A DNA stretch of 48,618 bases from Kitasatospora cheerisanensis KCTC 2395 (GTDB lineage: Bacteria; Actinomycetota; Actinomycetes; Streptomycetales; Streptomycetaceae): positions 7,134,324 through 7,182,941 of the forward strand of contig NZ_KK853997.1 in assembly GCF_000696185.1 (NCBI RefSeq), in the 5' to 3' direction. Below are positions 1 to 8,940 of the stretch, one piece after another. A program made the translations under genes and the position numbers. Every line of letters begins with the position of its first letter. Within the stretch, counting starts at the first letter, position 1. The notes beneath the pieces are model-generated. The model was not told where the DNA came from. It saw nothing but the letters and a program-made list of their open reading frames with translations, and made no database searches.

Positions 1-432
1 GCGCGCGCGCGCGCGCGCGCGCGCGCGCGCGCGCGCGCGCCGCGCCGCGCGCGCGCGCGCGCGCGCGCGCGCGCCGCCGCCGCGCGCGCGCGCGCGCGCG
101 CGCGCGCGCGCGCGCGCGCGCGCGCGCGCGCGCCGCGCGCCGCGCGCGCGCGCCGCGCGCGCGCCGCGCGCGCGCGCGCGCGCGCGCGCGCGCGCGCGCG
201 CGCGCGCGCGCGCGCGCGCGCGCGCGCGCGCGCGCGCGCGCGCGCGCGCGCGCGCGCGCGCGCGCGCGCGCGCGCGCGCGCGCGCGCGCGCGCGCGCGCG
301 CGCGCGCGCGCGCGCGCGCGCGCGCGCGCGCGCGCGCGCGCGCGCGCGCGCGCGCGCGCGCGCGCGCGCGCGCGCGCGCGCCGCGCGCGCGCGCGCGCGC
401 GCGCCCCCCCGTAGTCCCCCCCCCCTGGGTGG
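1..432. repeat. GC-dinucleotide low-complexity run at contig end
   Basis: Bases 1-404 are almost pure alternating GC with a few CC or GCC slips, followed by two C-runs split by GTAGT and a G/T-rich stretch to about 450. No gene, promoter or hairpin of biological design is visible. The abrupt change into clean coding sequence near 450, together with the position at the window edge, suggests an assembly or sequencing artefact rather than genomic sequence. It hides the true start of the next gene. Confidence 0.85.
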
Positions 433-2052
433 GTGGCCCCCTTTGGGGCCAGGTCTCAGCTGCGGATCGAGTGGCAACTGCCCTGCACCGGAGCCACCGC
501 CTACTGGACGCCCAACACCAACGCCCGCTGGCTGCCGCCCAGTTGGGCCATGCCCCGGGAGGCGTCGCTGCCCAAGGGCGCCCCCGTCGGCAGCCTGATC
601 GGCGCCGGCGACCGCGCCCTGTGCACCTTCGCCGTCGGCGAACTCGTCCGGCCCGTCACGATCGGCGAGGGCGCCGTCGAGGAGACCGGCCGGTTCGCCT
701 GGTGGACCGAGCACGACGGCCCCCGCAGCAGCCTGCGCCTCGACCTGACCGGCCGTCACTACGCCGACACCATCCGGGAGTCCGCCGACTGGTGGGAGAC
801 GCTCGCCCCCGTCCGCACCGTCCCCGACGCCGCGTTCGAGCCGGTGTTCTGCACCTGGTACGCGCTGCACCTGGCGATGGCCGCCCCCGACGTCGAACGG
901 CTCGCCGCCCTCGCCGCCCCGCTCGGCTTCCGCTCCCTGATCGTCGACGACGGCTGGCAGACCGACGAACGCAGCCGTTCCTACGCCACCACCGGCGACT
1001 GGCGGCCCGCCCCCACCGACTTCCCGGACTTCGCCGCGCACGTCGGCCGGGTCCGCGCCCTCGGCCTGAACTACCTGCTCTGGCACGCCCTCCCGTTCGT
1101 CGGCGACCGCAGCGACGCCGCGCAGGAACTGGCCGGCCACACCCTCGCCCACCTGCCGCAGCTGGAGACCCACCTGCTCGACCCGCGCAGCGCCACCGTC
1201 CGCGCCCACCAGGTCGAACGGCTCGCCGCCGCCGTCGAGCAGCACGGCGTCGACGGCCTCAAGGTCGACTTCGTCGACACCTTCGCCCGCAAGCCCGCAC
1301 CCGGCGCCCCGCCCAACACCGCCTCCCCCGAAGCGGACTGCGCCACCGTCGCCGAAGGCGTGCAGAAACTGCTCGCCGAACTCGACGCCCGCCTGCGCGC
1401 CACCCGCCCCGACGTCCTGGTCGAGCACCGGCAGGACTACCTCGGCCCCGGCCTGTGGCCCTACGCCACCATGGTCCGGGCCGCCGACTGCCCGCACAAC
1501 GCGGTCGAGAACCGGGTCCGCACCGCCGACCTGCGGCTCACCGCCGGGCCGCTCGCCGTGCACGCCGACCCGCTGACCTGGCACCCCGGGGAGAGCCCCG
1601 AACAGATTGCCGTGCTGCTCCAGTCGGTGCTGTTCGCCACCCCGCAGGTCTCCGTCGACCTCGGCGCGCAGGACGCCGGGCAGCTCGCCGCGCTGGCGTT
1701 CTGGCTGCGCGTCGCCGAGGAGCACCGCGAGCTGCTCCAGCGCGGCGAACTGCGCCCGCACCGGCCCGAGTTGGCGTACCCGCTGATCGAGGCGGCGCGC
1801 GGCCGGCAGCTCGCCTTCGGACGCTACGCGCCGCTGCCGGTGCGGGCGCACGGGGAGTGGGAGCTGCTGCTGGTGGCCAACGCCGACCAGGACACTCTGG
1901 TGCGGGTCGAGTTCGACCGGGTGCCGGGACCGGTCGAACTGCTGGTGCAGGACTGCCGGGGCGGCGAGGTCGCCCGGGCGCAGACCCCGGTGGCCGGGAC
2001 GGAACTCGCCGTCCGGGTGCCCACCGGCGGCCTGCTCACCCTGCGCAGGTAG
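433..2052 (+). CDS. GH36-type alpha-galactosidase, 5' truncated
   Basis: Glycoside hydrolase of clan GH-D, expected to release terminal alpha-galactose from oligosaccharides in the cytoplasm. About 530 residues are legible. The VDDGWQ strand motif lies near residue 171, and KVDF near 277 carries the likely nucleophile Asp279; an ADCPHN segment near 351 is a candidate acid/base region. A C-terminal beta-rich domain follows. GH36 enzymes normally have a longer N-terminal beta-supersandwich, so the gene lacks its beginning. The nominal ATG at 433 lies in artefactual sequence; reliable coding begins near 457 (SQLRIEWQL). No signal peptide can be judged. Family fairly sure; substrate inferred. Confidence 0.75.
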   Translation: MAPFGARSQLRIEWQLPCTGATAYWTPNTNARWLPPSWAMPREASLPKGAPVGSLIGAGDRALCTFAVGELVRPVTIGEGAVEETGRFAWWTEHDGPRSSLRLDLTGRHYADTIRESADWWETLAPVRTVPDAAFEPVFCTWYALHLAMAAPDVERLAALAAPLGFRSLIVDDGWQTDERSRSYATTGDWRPAPTDFPDFAAHVGRVRALGLNYLLWHALPFVGDRSDAAQELAGHTLAHLPQLETHLLDPRSATVRAHQVERLAAAVEQHGVDGLKVDFVDTFARKPAPGAPPNTASPEADCATVAEGVQKLLAELDARLRATRPDVLVEHRQDYLGPGLWPYATMVRAADCPHNAVENRVRTADLRLTAGPLAVHADPLTWHPGESPEQIAVLLQSVLFATPQVSVDLGAQDAGQLAALAFWLRVAEEHRELLQRGELRPHRPELAYPLIEAARGRQLAFGRYAPLPVRAHGEWELLLVANADQDTLVRVEFDRVPGPVELLVQDCRGGEVARAQTPVAGTELAVRVPTGGLLTLRR

Positions 2053-2069
2053 CCCGCGGCCGGGGGCGG

Positions 2070-2444
2070 TCAGACCTCCAGGTCGCTCTCCACCTTCTTC
2101 AGCTGGTGGCGGGCCATCGCCAGGTTCGCCCGGTTGCGGTCCAGCGCCAGGTACAGGAACAGGCCCTTGCCGGAGCGGGAGGTCAGCGGGCGGATCAGGT
2201 GGTACTGCGAGGAGAGGGTGATCAGGATGTCCTCGATCGCCTCGTTCAGGTTGAGCAGCTCCATCGCCCGGAGCTTGGCCCGGACCACGTCGGTGTTGCC
2301 GGCGGCGGCGACGTTCAGGTCCAGCTCCGGCCCGCCGCCGATCAGGCCGAGCGCCATCCCGCTGTTGTAGTCGACCAGGGCGACACCGATGGCGCCGTCG
2401 ATCGACCCCATGATGTCCTTGAGCGCGGTTTCCACGGCAGCCAT
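2070..2444 (-). CDS. roadblock/LC7 domain protein
   Basis: A 124-residue single-domain roadblock/LC7 protein. In actinomycetes such proteins usually act as partners or GTPase-activating factors of small Ras-like GTPases (MglB/CvnB-like), but no GTPase is near. Typical elements are IGVALVDYNSGMALG, a helix with NTDVVRAKLRAMELLNL, the strand QYHLIRPLT and a closing FLYLALDRNRANLAMARHQL. The ATG at 2444 is preferred over TTG at 2450 because AAGAGG lies nine bases before it and the resulting length equals that of its close paralogue at 12749-13123. Last gene of the minus-strand roadblock cluster. Confidence 0.85.
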   Translation of the reverse strand: MAAVETALKDIMGSIDGAIGVALVDYNSGMALGLIGGGPELDLNVAAAGNTDVVRAKLRAMELLNLNEAIEDILITLSSQYHLIRPLTSRSGKGLFLYLALDRNRANLAMARHQLKKVESDLEV

Positions 2445-2544
2445 GTGCAAGTACCTCTTCCAGTAGGCGAATTGACGGCACGTCAGATCGACGGGCCGGG
2501 TGGTGCGGAGATGAGATGAGCGTCAAAGGGGGGAGCGGGGAAGG

Positions 2545-2934
2545 TCAGAGCGGGTTGCGGTCGAGGTCCGCGTCGGCGAGTGCGGCTATCCGCGCCCCGG
2601 CCCGGCGGGCCTCCAGGTGCAGGCGGCCGACGTTGGCCTGCGCACCGGCCATCAGCGTCAGCACCGTGTACGCGCCGGCGGCGTACGTCGCGGTGTAGCC
2701 GAGCTCGCCCCGGGTGATCAGCTCCCGGAAGGCGCCCTGTCCGGTGGCCTCGGTGAGGCGCGCGCCGACGCCGAGCGCGGCGGCGGTCAGCGCGGCCACG
2801 CTCTCCGCCTCCAGGGCGCTGGTGTCGTGCGCCACCACCAGGCCGTCGGTGGTGGCGACCAGCGAACCCGTCAGGTGCGGGACGCGTGACCGCAGGCCGC
2901 GCAGTTCGGCGTGCACCTCGGCTTCGGGCAGCAC
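2545..2934 (-). CDS. divergent roadblock/LC7 domain protein
   Basis: A 129-residue protein with the roadblock pattern GSLVATTDGLVVAHD, a long central helix (VAALTAAALGVGARL) and strands GYTATYAAGAYTVLTLMA, but little sequence identity to the three other roadblock proteins here. Start: an upstream ATG (2976) has no ribosome site, whereas GTG at 2934 has GAGGAGG six to seven bases before it and gives a normal domain length, so GTG is chosen. It lies between the DUF4388-like gene and the 2070-2444 roadblock gene on the same strand, probably in one operon. Function inferred only from fold. Confidence 0.75.
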   Translation of the reverse strand: MLPEAEVHAELRGLRSRVPHLTGSLVATTDGLVVAHDTSALEAESVAALTAAALGVGARLTEATGQGAFRELITRGELGYTATYAAGAYTVLTLMAGAQANVGRLHLEARRAGARIAALADADLDRNPL

Positions 2935-3013
2935 GATCGTCCTCCTCGCGGTCAGTTGACGGAAGGTCCGCTTCATGACTCGGACGGCGGGCAGGGGCGG
3001 ACGGGCAGGACGG

Positions 3014-4027
3014 TCACAGGGCCTCCAGAGCGGCGCGTAGTCGGAGCAGCAGGCCCACCTCCGGGTCCGAGGAGTCGTAGGAGCGCGGACCGGGCGGCAG
3101 CAGCACGTCCGGCGGCGCCGGTTGCGGCGCGGCTGCCGGTGGCGGGTCGGGAAGGACGGCGGGCCGGCCGGCCGCGAGCAGCCCGGCGGCGGCCAACTGC
3201 CGGACGTCCAGCAGGGTGCCGAAGGTGGAGCGGCCCAGCAGCCGGGCCAGCTCGGGCACGCCGCGGCTGCCGTCGGCGGCCGCCAGCAGGGCCTGCCGGC
3301 GGTGGCGCGGCACGGCGGTGCGGCGCACCGGGGCCGCGCCGGTCGCCACCGGCGCGGCGGAGTCCAGTTCGGCGGACGGCCAGCAGGAGTCCAGCAGGGC
3401 GCGGCGGCGGCCGACCGCGCCGCGCAGCTCCAGCACGGACAGCGGGCGGGCCAGCCGGAAGGCCGGCCGGGCGGCCGGGTCGAAGCGCAGCTCGCCGCCG
3501 TGCTGGGCGAGCGCGTCGAACGCGCCGTCCAAGGTGGCTGCCAGCCGGGCGAGTTCGAGCTCGCCGGGGCCGACGAGTCCGGACAGCCGGTCGGTGCCCA
3601 GGGCGACGGACTGCCAGTCGTGCAGGCCGATCCGGCCCGCGCCGACCAGCAGGTGGCCGACGGTCGCGCCGCGCGGGGACTCGGCGTGCACCACCAGGCC
3701 GGCCGCCAGGTGCACCGCCCCGTCCGGGCCGTGCAGGACGCCGGTCGCGCCCTCGGCGGCGAGGTCGGTCAGGGCGGCCTCGAAGGTGGTCGCGGGTGCG
3801 CAGCTGGAGCGCCGGCGGCGCGGCAGCGGGGCGGCCTGGGTGCGCCGGGGCCGCGGGGCGGAGTCCGGTGCGGCCGGGGCGAGTTGGGGGGCGGCGACGG
3901 GGGAGGCCACCAGCAGCGGCGGCACGGTCGGCATCGGGGGGACGACGGCCGGGACGAGTGCGGGGCCGGCGGCGAGGGGGTCGGCGGTGGGGGCGTCGGG
4001 CGGCGTGAGGGTGTCGGTGGGCCACAT
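3014..4027 (-). CDS. DUF4388-like regulatory protein coupled to a roadblock gene
   Basis: 337 residues. Residues 1-75 are Pro/Ala-rich and probably disordered; about 80-215 form a domain resembling DUF4388/PATAN-like modules (GATGVLHGPDGAVHLAAGLV, HLLVGAGRIG); the C-terminal third (about 235-290) looks like a compact helical, possibly winged-helix segment (ALLAAADGSRGVPELARLLG) and ends with a Pro-rich tail. The start ATG shares one base with the stop of the upstream roadblock gene (TGATG at 4029-4025), so the two are probably translationally coupled and may form a complex. Domain assignment is by resemblance; role unknown, perhaps signalling or transcription control. Confidence 0.6.
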   Translation of the reverse strand: MWPTDTLTPPDAPTADPLAAGPALVPAVVPPMPTVPPLLVASPVAAPQLAPAAPDSAPRPRRTQAAPLPRRRRSSCAPATTFEAALTDLAAEGATGVLHGPDGAVHLAAGLVVHAESPRGATVGHLLVGAGRIGLHDWQSVALGTDRLSGLVGPGELELARLAATLDGAFDALAQHGGELRFDPAARPAFRLARPLSVLELRGAVGRRRALLDSCWPSAELDSAAPVATGAAPVRRTAVPRHRRQALLAAADGSRGVPELARLLGRSTFGTLLDVRQLAAAGLLAAGRPAVLPDPPPAAAPQPAPPDVLLPPGPRSYDSSDPEVGLLLRLRAALEAL

Positions 4028-4410
4028 CAGGCGAGCACCAGTCGGTCGGCGATGGCGGCGAGGCGGAGCCGGGCCATCGCCAGGTTGGCGTGGTCCCGGT
4101 CCAGCCGGAGGTAGAGGAAGACGTTGGCGTCGAACGCGGCGGGGACGAACCGGATCAGGTGGTAGGTGCCGGCCGAGGTGACGATGACGTCCTCGGCGGG
4201 CGGGGCCCCGGAGTCCGGGTCGGCGAACGACGGGGTCTGGGTGACGGCGCGGGCGAGTTCGGTGGCGTCGGCCGCTCCCACCTCGTGGTCGCCGTCGGGG
4301 CCGAGTCCGGCGGTGCCGATGGCCAGGCCGTTGGTCCAGTCGACCAGGCTGACCCCGAGCGCGCCGGTGATCCCCATGGCTTCCGCAAGGCACTCCTCGA
4401 TCCCGGGCAC
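4027..4410 (-). CDS. roadblock/LC7 domain protein
   Basis: 127 residues with GALGVSLVDWTNGLAIG, TYHLIRFVPA and FLYLRLDRDHANLAMARLRL, clearly related to the proteins at 2070 and 12749. An upstream ATG (4467) would add 19 basic residues, but GTG at 4410 is preceded at nine bases by GGGGAGGGA and gives the family length. First gene of the set 4410-2070. The set resembles conservon-type signalling modules (CvnB-like), yet lacks the histidine kinase, DUF742 and GTPase genes that accompany CvnB. Confidence 0.85.
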   Translation of the reverse strand: MPGIEECLAEAMGITGALGVSLVDWTNGLAIGTAGLGPDGDHEVGAADATELARAVTQTPSFADPDSGAPPAEDVIVTSAGTYHLIRFVPAAFDANVFLYLRLDRDHANLAMARLRLAAIADRLVLA

Positions 4411-4588
4411 GTACCGCGTCCCTCCCCACCGTGCGGGGGCACGGCGCGTCGCTGCCACCGCCTTCACCTGCGGTAGTCTGACCGAAACGCAACGCTACCG
4501 GGGGGACCTCGGGAGGGCGAGACTTTCGGCCATATCCATCGGGCATATGCCCGAATGCGCTATGGTGCCCCGCCCTCCTGACGCCGCG

Positions 4589-5887
4589 TCAGACCGCGTG
4601 TTCGAGCGGTTCTCCCTGGTCGGCCGGTTCTTCCGGGTCCACCGCGCCGTCCTGGCCGGGCAGTTCGCGCAGGCGCGGGATTGGCGAGAACACCACCCAG
4701 AGCGCGGAGGCCACCGCTCCGGCCGCGGCGATCCACAGCGCCGGGCGCAGCCCGAGGGTCGAGCCGAGCAGTCCGCCGAGCAGCGAACCCAGCGGCCGCA
4801 CCCCGTAGTTGACGGCCTGGTAGGCGCCGAACACCCGGGAGCGCAGGGCGTCGGGGATGCAGGCGGCGAAGATCGTGCCGGCCGAGATGTCCAGCACCAT
4901 GACACCGATTCCGGACAGGAACTCGGCGCCGAACAGCAGTGCGGCGGCGGTGGCGACCGAGCCGCCGGCCAGCGGGATCAGCAGCAGCGGCGCGGGGAAC
5001 AGCACCAGGCCGAACAGGAACGCCGGGCCGACGCCGATCCGGGCGGCCAGCCGGCCGGTGAGCGCCGCGCCGATCAGCGTGCCGACCGCGGCGGCGGCCA
5101 GCACGGCGCCCAGCAGGCCGGCGCTGAAGCCCAGTTCACGGGTGGCGTAGAGGACGAACAGGGCGCCGACGACGAAGGTGAACAGGTTGACGGTGGCGGT
5201 GCCGAGCAGTGCGGCCCGCATCACGGGGGAGTGCCGGATCCAGCGCAGCCCCTCGCCCGCCGAGCCGCGGCCGGCCTCGGCGGGCGGCGGCTCCTCGGGG
5301 CTGATCCGGCGCAGGAACAGCGCGGACGCCACGAAGGACAGCGCGTCCACCACCAGAGTCAGCGGTGCGGCGAGGAGTTGGACCAGCAGGCCGCCGAGGC
5401 CCGGGCCGGCCACGTAGGTGGCGGCGCGGCTGCCGTTGATCAGCGCGTTGCCGCGCAGGTACTGGTCGGCCGGGACGAGCGCGACGAACAGCGGCGGGTT
5501 GCAGACGTTGAAGAACACCGACAGCGCGCCGACCGCCAGCACCACCAGGTAGAGCTGAACCAGCGTCAGCACGCCCGCCGCCCAGGCAGCCGGGACGGTC
5601 AGCAGCACCGCGGCGCGCCCGAGGTCGGTGGCGATCATCACCCGGCGCCGCCGCCCGTAGCGGTCCGCCCAGCCGCCCGCGTGCAGGGACAGCAGCAGGT
5701 ACGGCAGGTAGCCGGCGGCGGCCAGGTAGCCCATCTGCGCGGCGTCGGCGCGCAGCGCGGAGACCGCGATCAGCGGGATCACCAGCAGGGTGATCTGGTC
5801 GCCGAGCGAGGAGATGGTCTGGCCGCTCCAGTAGCGGCGGAAGGCCGGGTCGCGCAGCAGGTCGGGTATCCGGAGCCGGCCGGTCAC
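4589..5887 (-). CDS. MFS exporter (12 TM)
   Basis: 432-residue major facilitator with about 12 hydrophobic segments; DPAFRRYWSGQTISSLGDQ at the N terminus and WADRYGRRRR in the loop between TM2 and TM3 are hallmarks of drug/macrolide-type MFS exporters (MefA-like). Start GTG at 5887 overlaps the stop of the regulator by four bases (GTGA), so both are co-translated. The longer frame upstream of 5887 is a shadow of the regulator gene. Substrate unknown; the linked ArsR-type regulator suggests induction by a small toxic compound. Confidence 0.88.
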   Translation of the reverse strand: MTGRLRIPDLLRDPAFRRYWSGQTISSLGDQITLLVIPLIAVSALRADAAQMGYLAAAGYLPYLLLSLHAGGWADRYGRRRRVMIATDLGRAAVLLTVPAAWAAGVLTLVQLYLVVLAVGALSVFFNVCNPPLFVALVPADQYLRGNALINGSRAATYVAGPGLGGLLVQLLAAPLTLVVDALSFVASALFLRRISPEEPPPAEAGRGSAGEGLRWIRHSPVMRAALLGTATVNLFTFVVGALFVLYATRELGFSAGLLGAVLAAAAVGTLIGAALTGRLAARIGVGPAFLFGLVLFPAPLLLIPLAGGSVATAAALLFGAEFLSGIGVMVLDISAGTIFAACIPDALRSRVFGAYQAVNYGVRPLGSLLGGLLGSTLGLRPALWIAAAGAVASALWVVFSPIPRLRELPGQDGAVDPEEPADQGEPLEHAV

Positions 5888-6465
5888 GGTCGCACGTCCG
5901 TCGGGACGGCCAGCTGGATCAGCTGGACCGGGCGGGTGCCCTCGGGCGGCTCGCCGCCGGCCGGCCGCCGCTCCCGGTACGGGCGGGTCAACTCCTCGAT
6001 CCGCGCCTGGAGTTCGAGCAGCTCGGCGGCCGTCACGTGCACCAGCGTGTCGCCGAATCCGGCGGCCTCGCGCCACTGCGGCGTCTCCTCGGCGCGGTGC
6101 GCCAGCCAGGCGGTGGCGCGGGCGAAGTAGCCGTCCAGGACGGCGCGTTGCAGGGTGTCGACGGCGGCGGCCTGCTCCGGGTCGGCGGGGGAGGAGTCCC
6201 AGCTGGTGAAGGCGGCGGTGGCCTGCCAGGGCTTCTCCCGGCCGCGGCCGCCGCCGGCCTCCTCCACCAGCCCGTACTTGGCGAGCTGGCGCAGGTGGAA
6301 GGAGCAGCTGGCGACCGACTCGGTGCCGAGCAGCTCCGCGGCCCGGGTCGCGGTCAGCGGCCCGTGCACGCGGAGCAGGCCCACCAGGGCCATCCGGGTC
6401 GGATGGGCGTAGGCGCGCAGGGCGCGGGGATCGGTCAGCCGGACGGCCGGCGGCGGTTCGCTCAT
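5884..6465 (-). CDS. ArsR-type winged-helix regulator
   Basis: 193 residues. Residues 11-75 form a winged helix-turn-helix of the ArsR/HTH_20 type (ALRAYAHPTRMALVGLL, ATRAAELLGTESVASCSFHLRQL), with a helical C-terminal half (QARIEELTRPYRERR). No cysteine pair of the classical metal site is evident, so metal sensing is not supported. ATG at 6465 follows the -10 TAGCTT by seven bases with no ribosome site, so the transcript is probably leaderless. A 28-bp palindrome covers the promoter, implying autorepression together with the downstream MFS gene. Confidence 0.88.
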   Translation of the reverse strand: MSEPPPAVRLTDPRALRAYAHPTRMALVGLLRVHGPLTATRAAELLGTESVASCSFHLRQLAKYGLVEEAGGGRGREKPWQATAAFTSWDSSPADPEQAAAVDTLQRAVLDGYFARATAWLAHRAEETPQWREAAGFGDTLVHVTAAELLELQARIEELTRPYRERRPAGGEPPEGTRPVQLIQLAVPTDVRP

Positions 6466-6470
6466 GTGTC

Positions 6471-6498
6471 TAAAGCTATCTTTGGAAAGAAAGCTTTA
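6471..6498. promoter_or_regulatory. ArsR operator overlapping a leaderless promoter
   Basis: Near-perfect palindrome: TAAAGCTATCTTT (6471-6483), GG, AAAGAAAGCTTTA (6486-6498), with one mismatch in 13 pairs. On the minus strand it overlaps a promoter: -35 TTGTAA (6502-6497), 17-bp spacer, -10 TAGCTT (6479-6474), then seven bases to the ATG at 6465. AT-rich against a background above 70% GC. Confidence 0.8.
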
Positions 6499-6539
6499 CA
6501 AGCGGGGCCGCCGCCGGCCGTCCGGCCGGAGCCGGGGTG

Positions 6540-8897
6540 TCAGGAGGCCGGGCCCACCCGCACCGTGGTCAGCTTGCCGCCCTGGGTCTCGCGGACCACC
6601 TCGATCCGGGTGTTGGTGTCCGGCACCTTCACCCCGAGCTGCGGGATCGCCGGGTCGCTGTACACCCCGGAGTGGTCGTCGAACACCGGCACCGCCGGCT
6701 TCGACGCCACCTTGGTGGCCACGCCCGCCTTGTGCAGCGTGAACGCGTCGGTCTTCTTCAGCGAGAAGGTCGCGTCGTACGACTGCGAACGCCCGTTGGT
6801 GAGCGAGCCGTCCGCGAACCGCAGCGCCTGCGGGTGCGCGTCCACCGGCAGGATCAGCCCGCCGCCCAGGTGGTCGACGGTGTTGTTGTCGCCATAGGAG
6901 GTGTCCCACAGCCAGACCAGGACGCCTTCCTGGTACGGGTAGTTGTCGATCACGTCGCCCTTGCCCGGCACGCCCGAGTAGCCGAAGTTGTACGGGCCGG
7001 TCTTCAGGTACGCGCCGTACCCGGCGTAGCGGCGGTTCTCCACCAGGTACGCCCGCGGGTGCTGCTTGACCGCGTCCTTGCCGTGCAGGACCGAGAACCC
7101 GACGGCCGCCCAGTCGCCCGGGCCGCCCTCCGCGCCGTCGGCCAGCAGGACGGCGCCGTCGGCGGTCAGCTTCACGGCGTCCACCAGCACGCCCTTGCCG
7201 TGCGTGTTGGTGTCCGAGGTGACGTGGAAGCGCACCTGCACCTGCTTGCCCAGGTAGGCGTCCAGCGGGACGTGCAGCTGCCGGTAGCCGCCCGAACTGC
7301 CGCTCAGGCCGGGGGTGAGCGCGGTGGTGTCGCCGATCGGCTGCCCGTCGACCGTGCCGTGCAGCGGCGTCCAGGTCCGGCCGCCGTCGGCGGAGCCCTC
7401 GACGGTGAAGAAGTCGTAGTCCTGCTCGGTGTCCCACCAGGCGGCCGCGTCCAGCGCTGCCGAGGCGGTCCTCCCGGTCAGGTCCACGGTGCGCGCCAGC
7501 GAGGCGTCCATGTTGTCGCCGGTGTCGCTCCACCACTGCGCGCCGCCCTCGAACGGCTCGGCCAGCGTGGTCGTGGTCGACCCCGGCGGCAGGTGCACCA
7601 GGACGGCCTGCGCCTGGTCGGTGTTGTAGCCGGAGACGCCGAGGGTGTGGCTGGACCGGGTGGCGGCCTGCGCCTCGTCGTAGTTCAGCCAGCCCATCTG
7701 CAACTTGCTCCAGGCGTCCAGGTCGCCCGGGAACTCGCCGGTGGTGTTGCGCCCCCGGCCCAGGTACGAGCCGGAGGACATCAGCGACCAGAAGCTGACC
7801 GAGTTGTCGCCGCCGTTGGTGGAGTACAGGTCCGGCAGGCCCAGGTTGTGCCCGAACTCGTGGGAGAACAGGCCCACTCCGCTGTTCTCGCCCGCCTGCA
7901 CGTAGTCGTACACGTACAGGCCGGTGTCGCCGACCGGTGCGCCGCCGATCCGGTTGCCCGCCGGGCCGGTCTGGCCGGACGGGTCGGGGAAGGTCCAACT
8001 GCGGTGCGCCCACAGGGCGTCGCCGCCCTGCGCGCCGCCGCCCCAGGTCTCGTCCACGCCGGCGTGCACCACGATCACGTTGTCGAGGTAGCCGTCCGGC
8101 TCGTCGAAGTCGCCGTCCTTGTCGAAGTCGTAGCGGTCCTGGACGTCGTACTGCGCCAGCTCCGCCCTGACGTCCGCCGCGGTGCGGCCCTTGGCGAGCT
8201 CGCCGTCGTACCAGGCCTTGGTGGCGTCCCGGACGAACTCCTGCGCCTGGGTCCAACCGCCGCCGCCCTGCGGGCCCTTGTTGGATCCGTAGCGGGCCTC
8301 GTTCCACGGCAGGGTCACCCAGTCGGTGACGGTGCCCTGGATGTCGTACCGGCCCGAGGACTGGGTGCGGTAGAAGTTGCGCATCGAGTTCGCGCCCGGC
8401 GCGTCGTCGAAGAACATCTTCTGGTAGTAGCTGCGGTCGAAGTCGCCCTGCCAGTAGGTGTGGGTGTCGTTCGAGCCGGGCTTCGGGATCCGGTTGTGCT
8501 GCGGGCCGGGGGTGCCGCCGTAGCGCGGCTGCCCGTTGTACAGCGTGGAGTTGTCCACCTGGTCGCCGAACTGGGCGAGGATCACGAAGACCTTGTCGGT
8601 GCGCTGGTGGGCCAGCTGGACGTAGTCGTTGCCGATCTTCACCTTGGCCGGGGTGGTGCCCTTGTCGCTCCGGGCGACCTTGCCCTGGTTGACCTGCTCC
8701 AGGGCCTGCGCCTTCAGCGCCTGCCGGGCCTTCTCCTGCGGCGGCAGCGGCGACGGCGGCGCCTCGCGCTCGTCGGAGGCCTGATCGGCCGTCAACATCC
8801 GGTCGGGGGTGGTCGGTTGGGCGAAAGCAGGGACGGCGGTCAGGGCTATCGCGCCGGTGGTCAGCGCAGCCAGGACGGCTGTGGGGAGTCTGCGCAA
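6540..8897 (-). CDS. secreted immune inhibitor A-like M6 metalloprotease
   Basis: 785 residues. A Sec signal peptide with basic MRRL, hydrophobic core and AFA-Q cleavage site; a propeptide-like helical region; a zinc metallopeptidase domain with HEFGHNLGLPD near residue 345 (two His ligands, catalytic Glu) and a following MSSGSYLG Met-turn; then MAM/jelly-roll-like beta domains (WWDTEQDYDFFTVEGS, GSSGGYRQLHVPLD). Family members degrade extracellular proteins. Start is TTG at 8897, nine bases after AAGGAG; no better codon fits the signal peptide. Transcribed in the same direction as the S9 peptidase upstream but with its own promoter region containing the shared 24-bp motif at 8941-8964. Confidence 0.92.
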   Translation of the reverse strand: MRRLPTAVLAALTTGAIALTAVPAFAQPTTPDRMLTADQASDEREAPPSPLPPQEKARQALKAQALEQVNQGKVARSDKGTTPAKVKIGNDYVQLAHQRTDKVFVILAQFGDQVDNSTLYNGQPRYGGTPGPQHNRIPKPGSNDTHTYWQGDFDRSYYQKMFFDDAPGANSMRNFYRTQSSGRYDIQGTVTDWVTLPWNEARYGSNKGPQGGGGWTQAQEFVRDATKAWYDGELAKGRTAADVRAELAQYDVQDRYDFDKDGDFDEPDGYLDNVIVVHAGVDETWGGGAQGGDALWAHRSWTFPDPSGQTGPAGNRIGGAPVGDTGLYVYDYVQAGENSGVGLFSHEFGHNLGLPDLYSTNGGDNSVSFWSLMSSGSYLGRGRNTTGEFPGDLDAWSKLQMGWLNYDEAQAATRSSHTLGVSGYNTDQAQAVLVHLPPGSTTTTLAEPFEGGAQWWSDTGDNMDASLARTVDLTGRTASAALDAAAWWDTEQDYDFFTVEGSADGGRTWTPLHGTVDGQPIGDTTALTPGLSGSSGGYRQLHVPLDAYLGKQVQVRFHVTSDTNTHGKGVLVDAVKLTADGAVLLADGAEGGPGDWAAVGFSVLHGKDAVKQHPRAYLVENRRYAGYGAYLKTGPYNFGYSGVPGKGDVIDNYPYQEGVLVWLWDTSYGDNNTVDHLGGGLILPVDAHPQALRFADGSLTNGRSQSYDATFSLKKTDAFTLHKAGVATKVASKPAVPVFDDHSGVYSDPAIPQLGVKVPDTNTRIEVVRETQGGKLTTVRVGPAS

Positions 8898-8940
8898 AGA
8901 GACCCGCTCCTTAACGGAAGGAAGGGTAAAAGGATGGTCG

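Noticed and set aside
1..432. GC repeat as a telomere or Z-DNA element
   Set aside because: Streptomyces telomeres are built of distinct palindromes, and this run breaks abruptly into the middle of a coding gene at a window edge; artefact is simpler.
429..2519. Long overlapping plus-strand frame rich in Arg and Pro
   Set aside because: Shadow of the alpha-galactosidase gene; runs through a terminator-like region and across the minus-strand roadblock gene.
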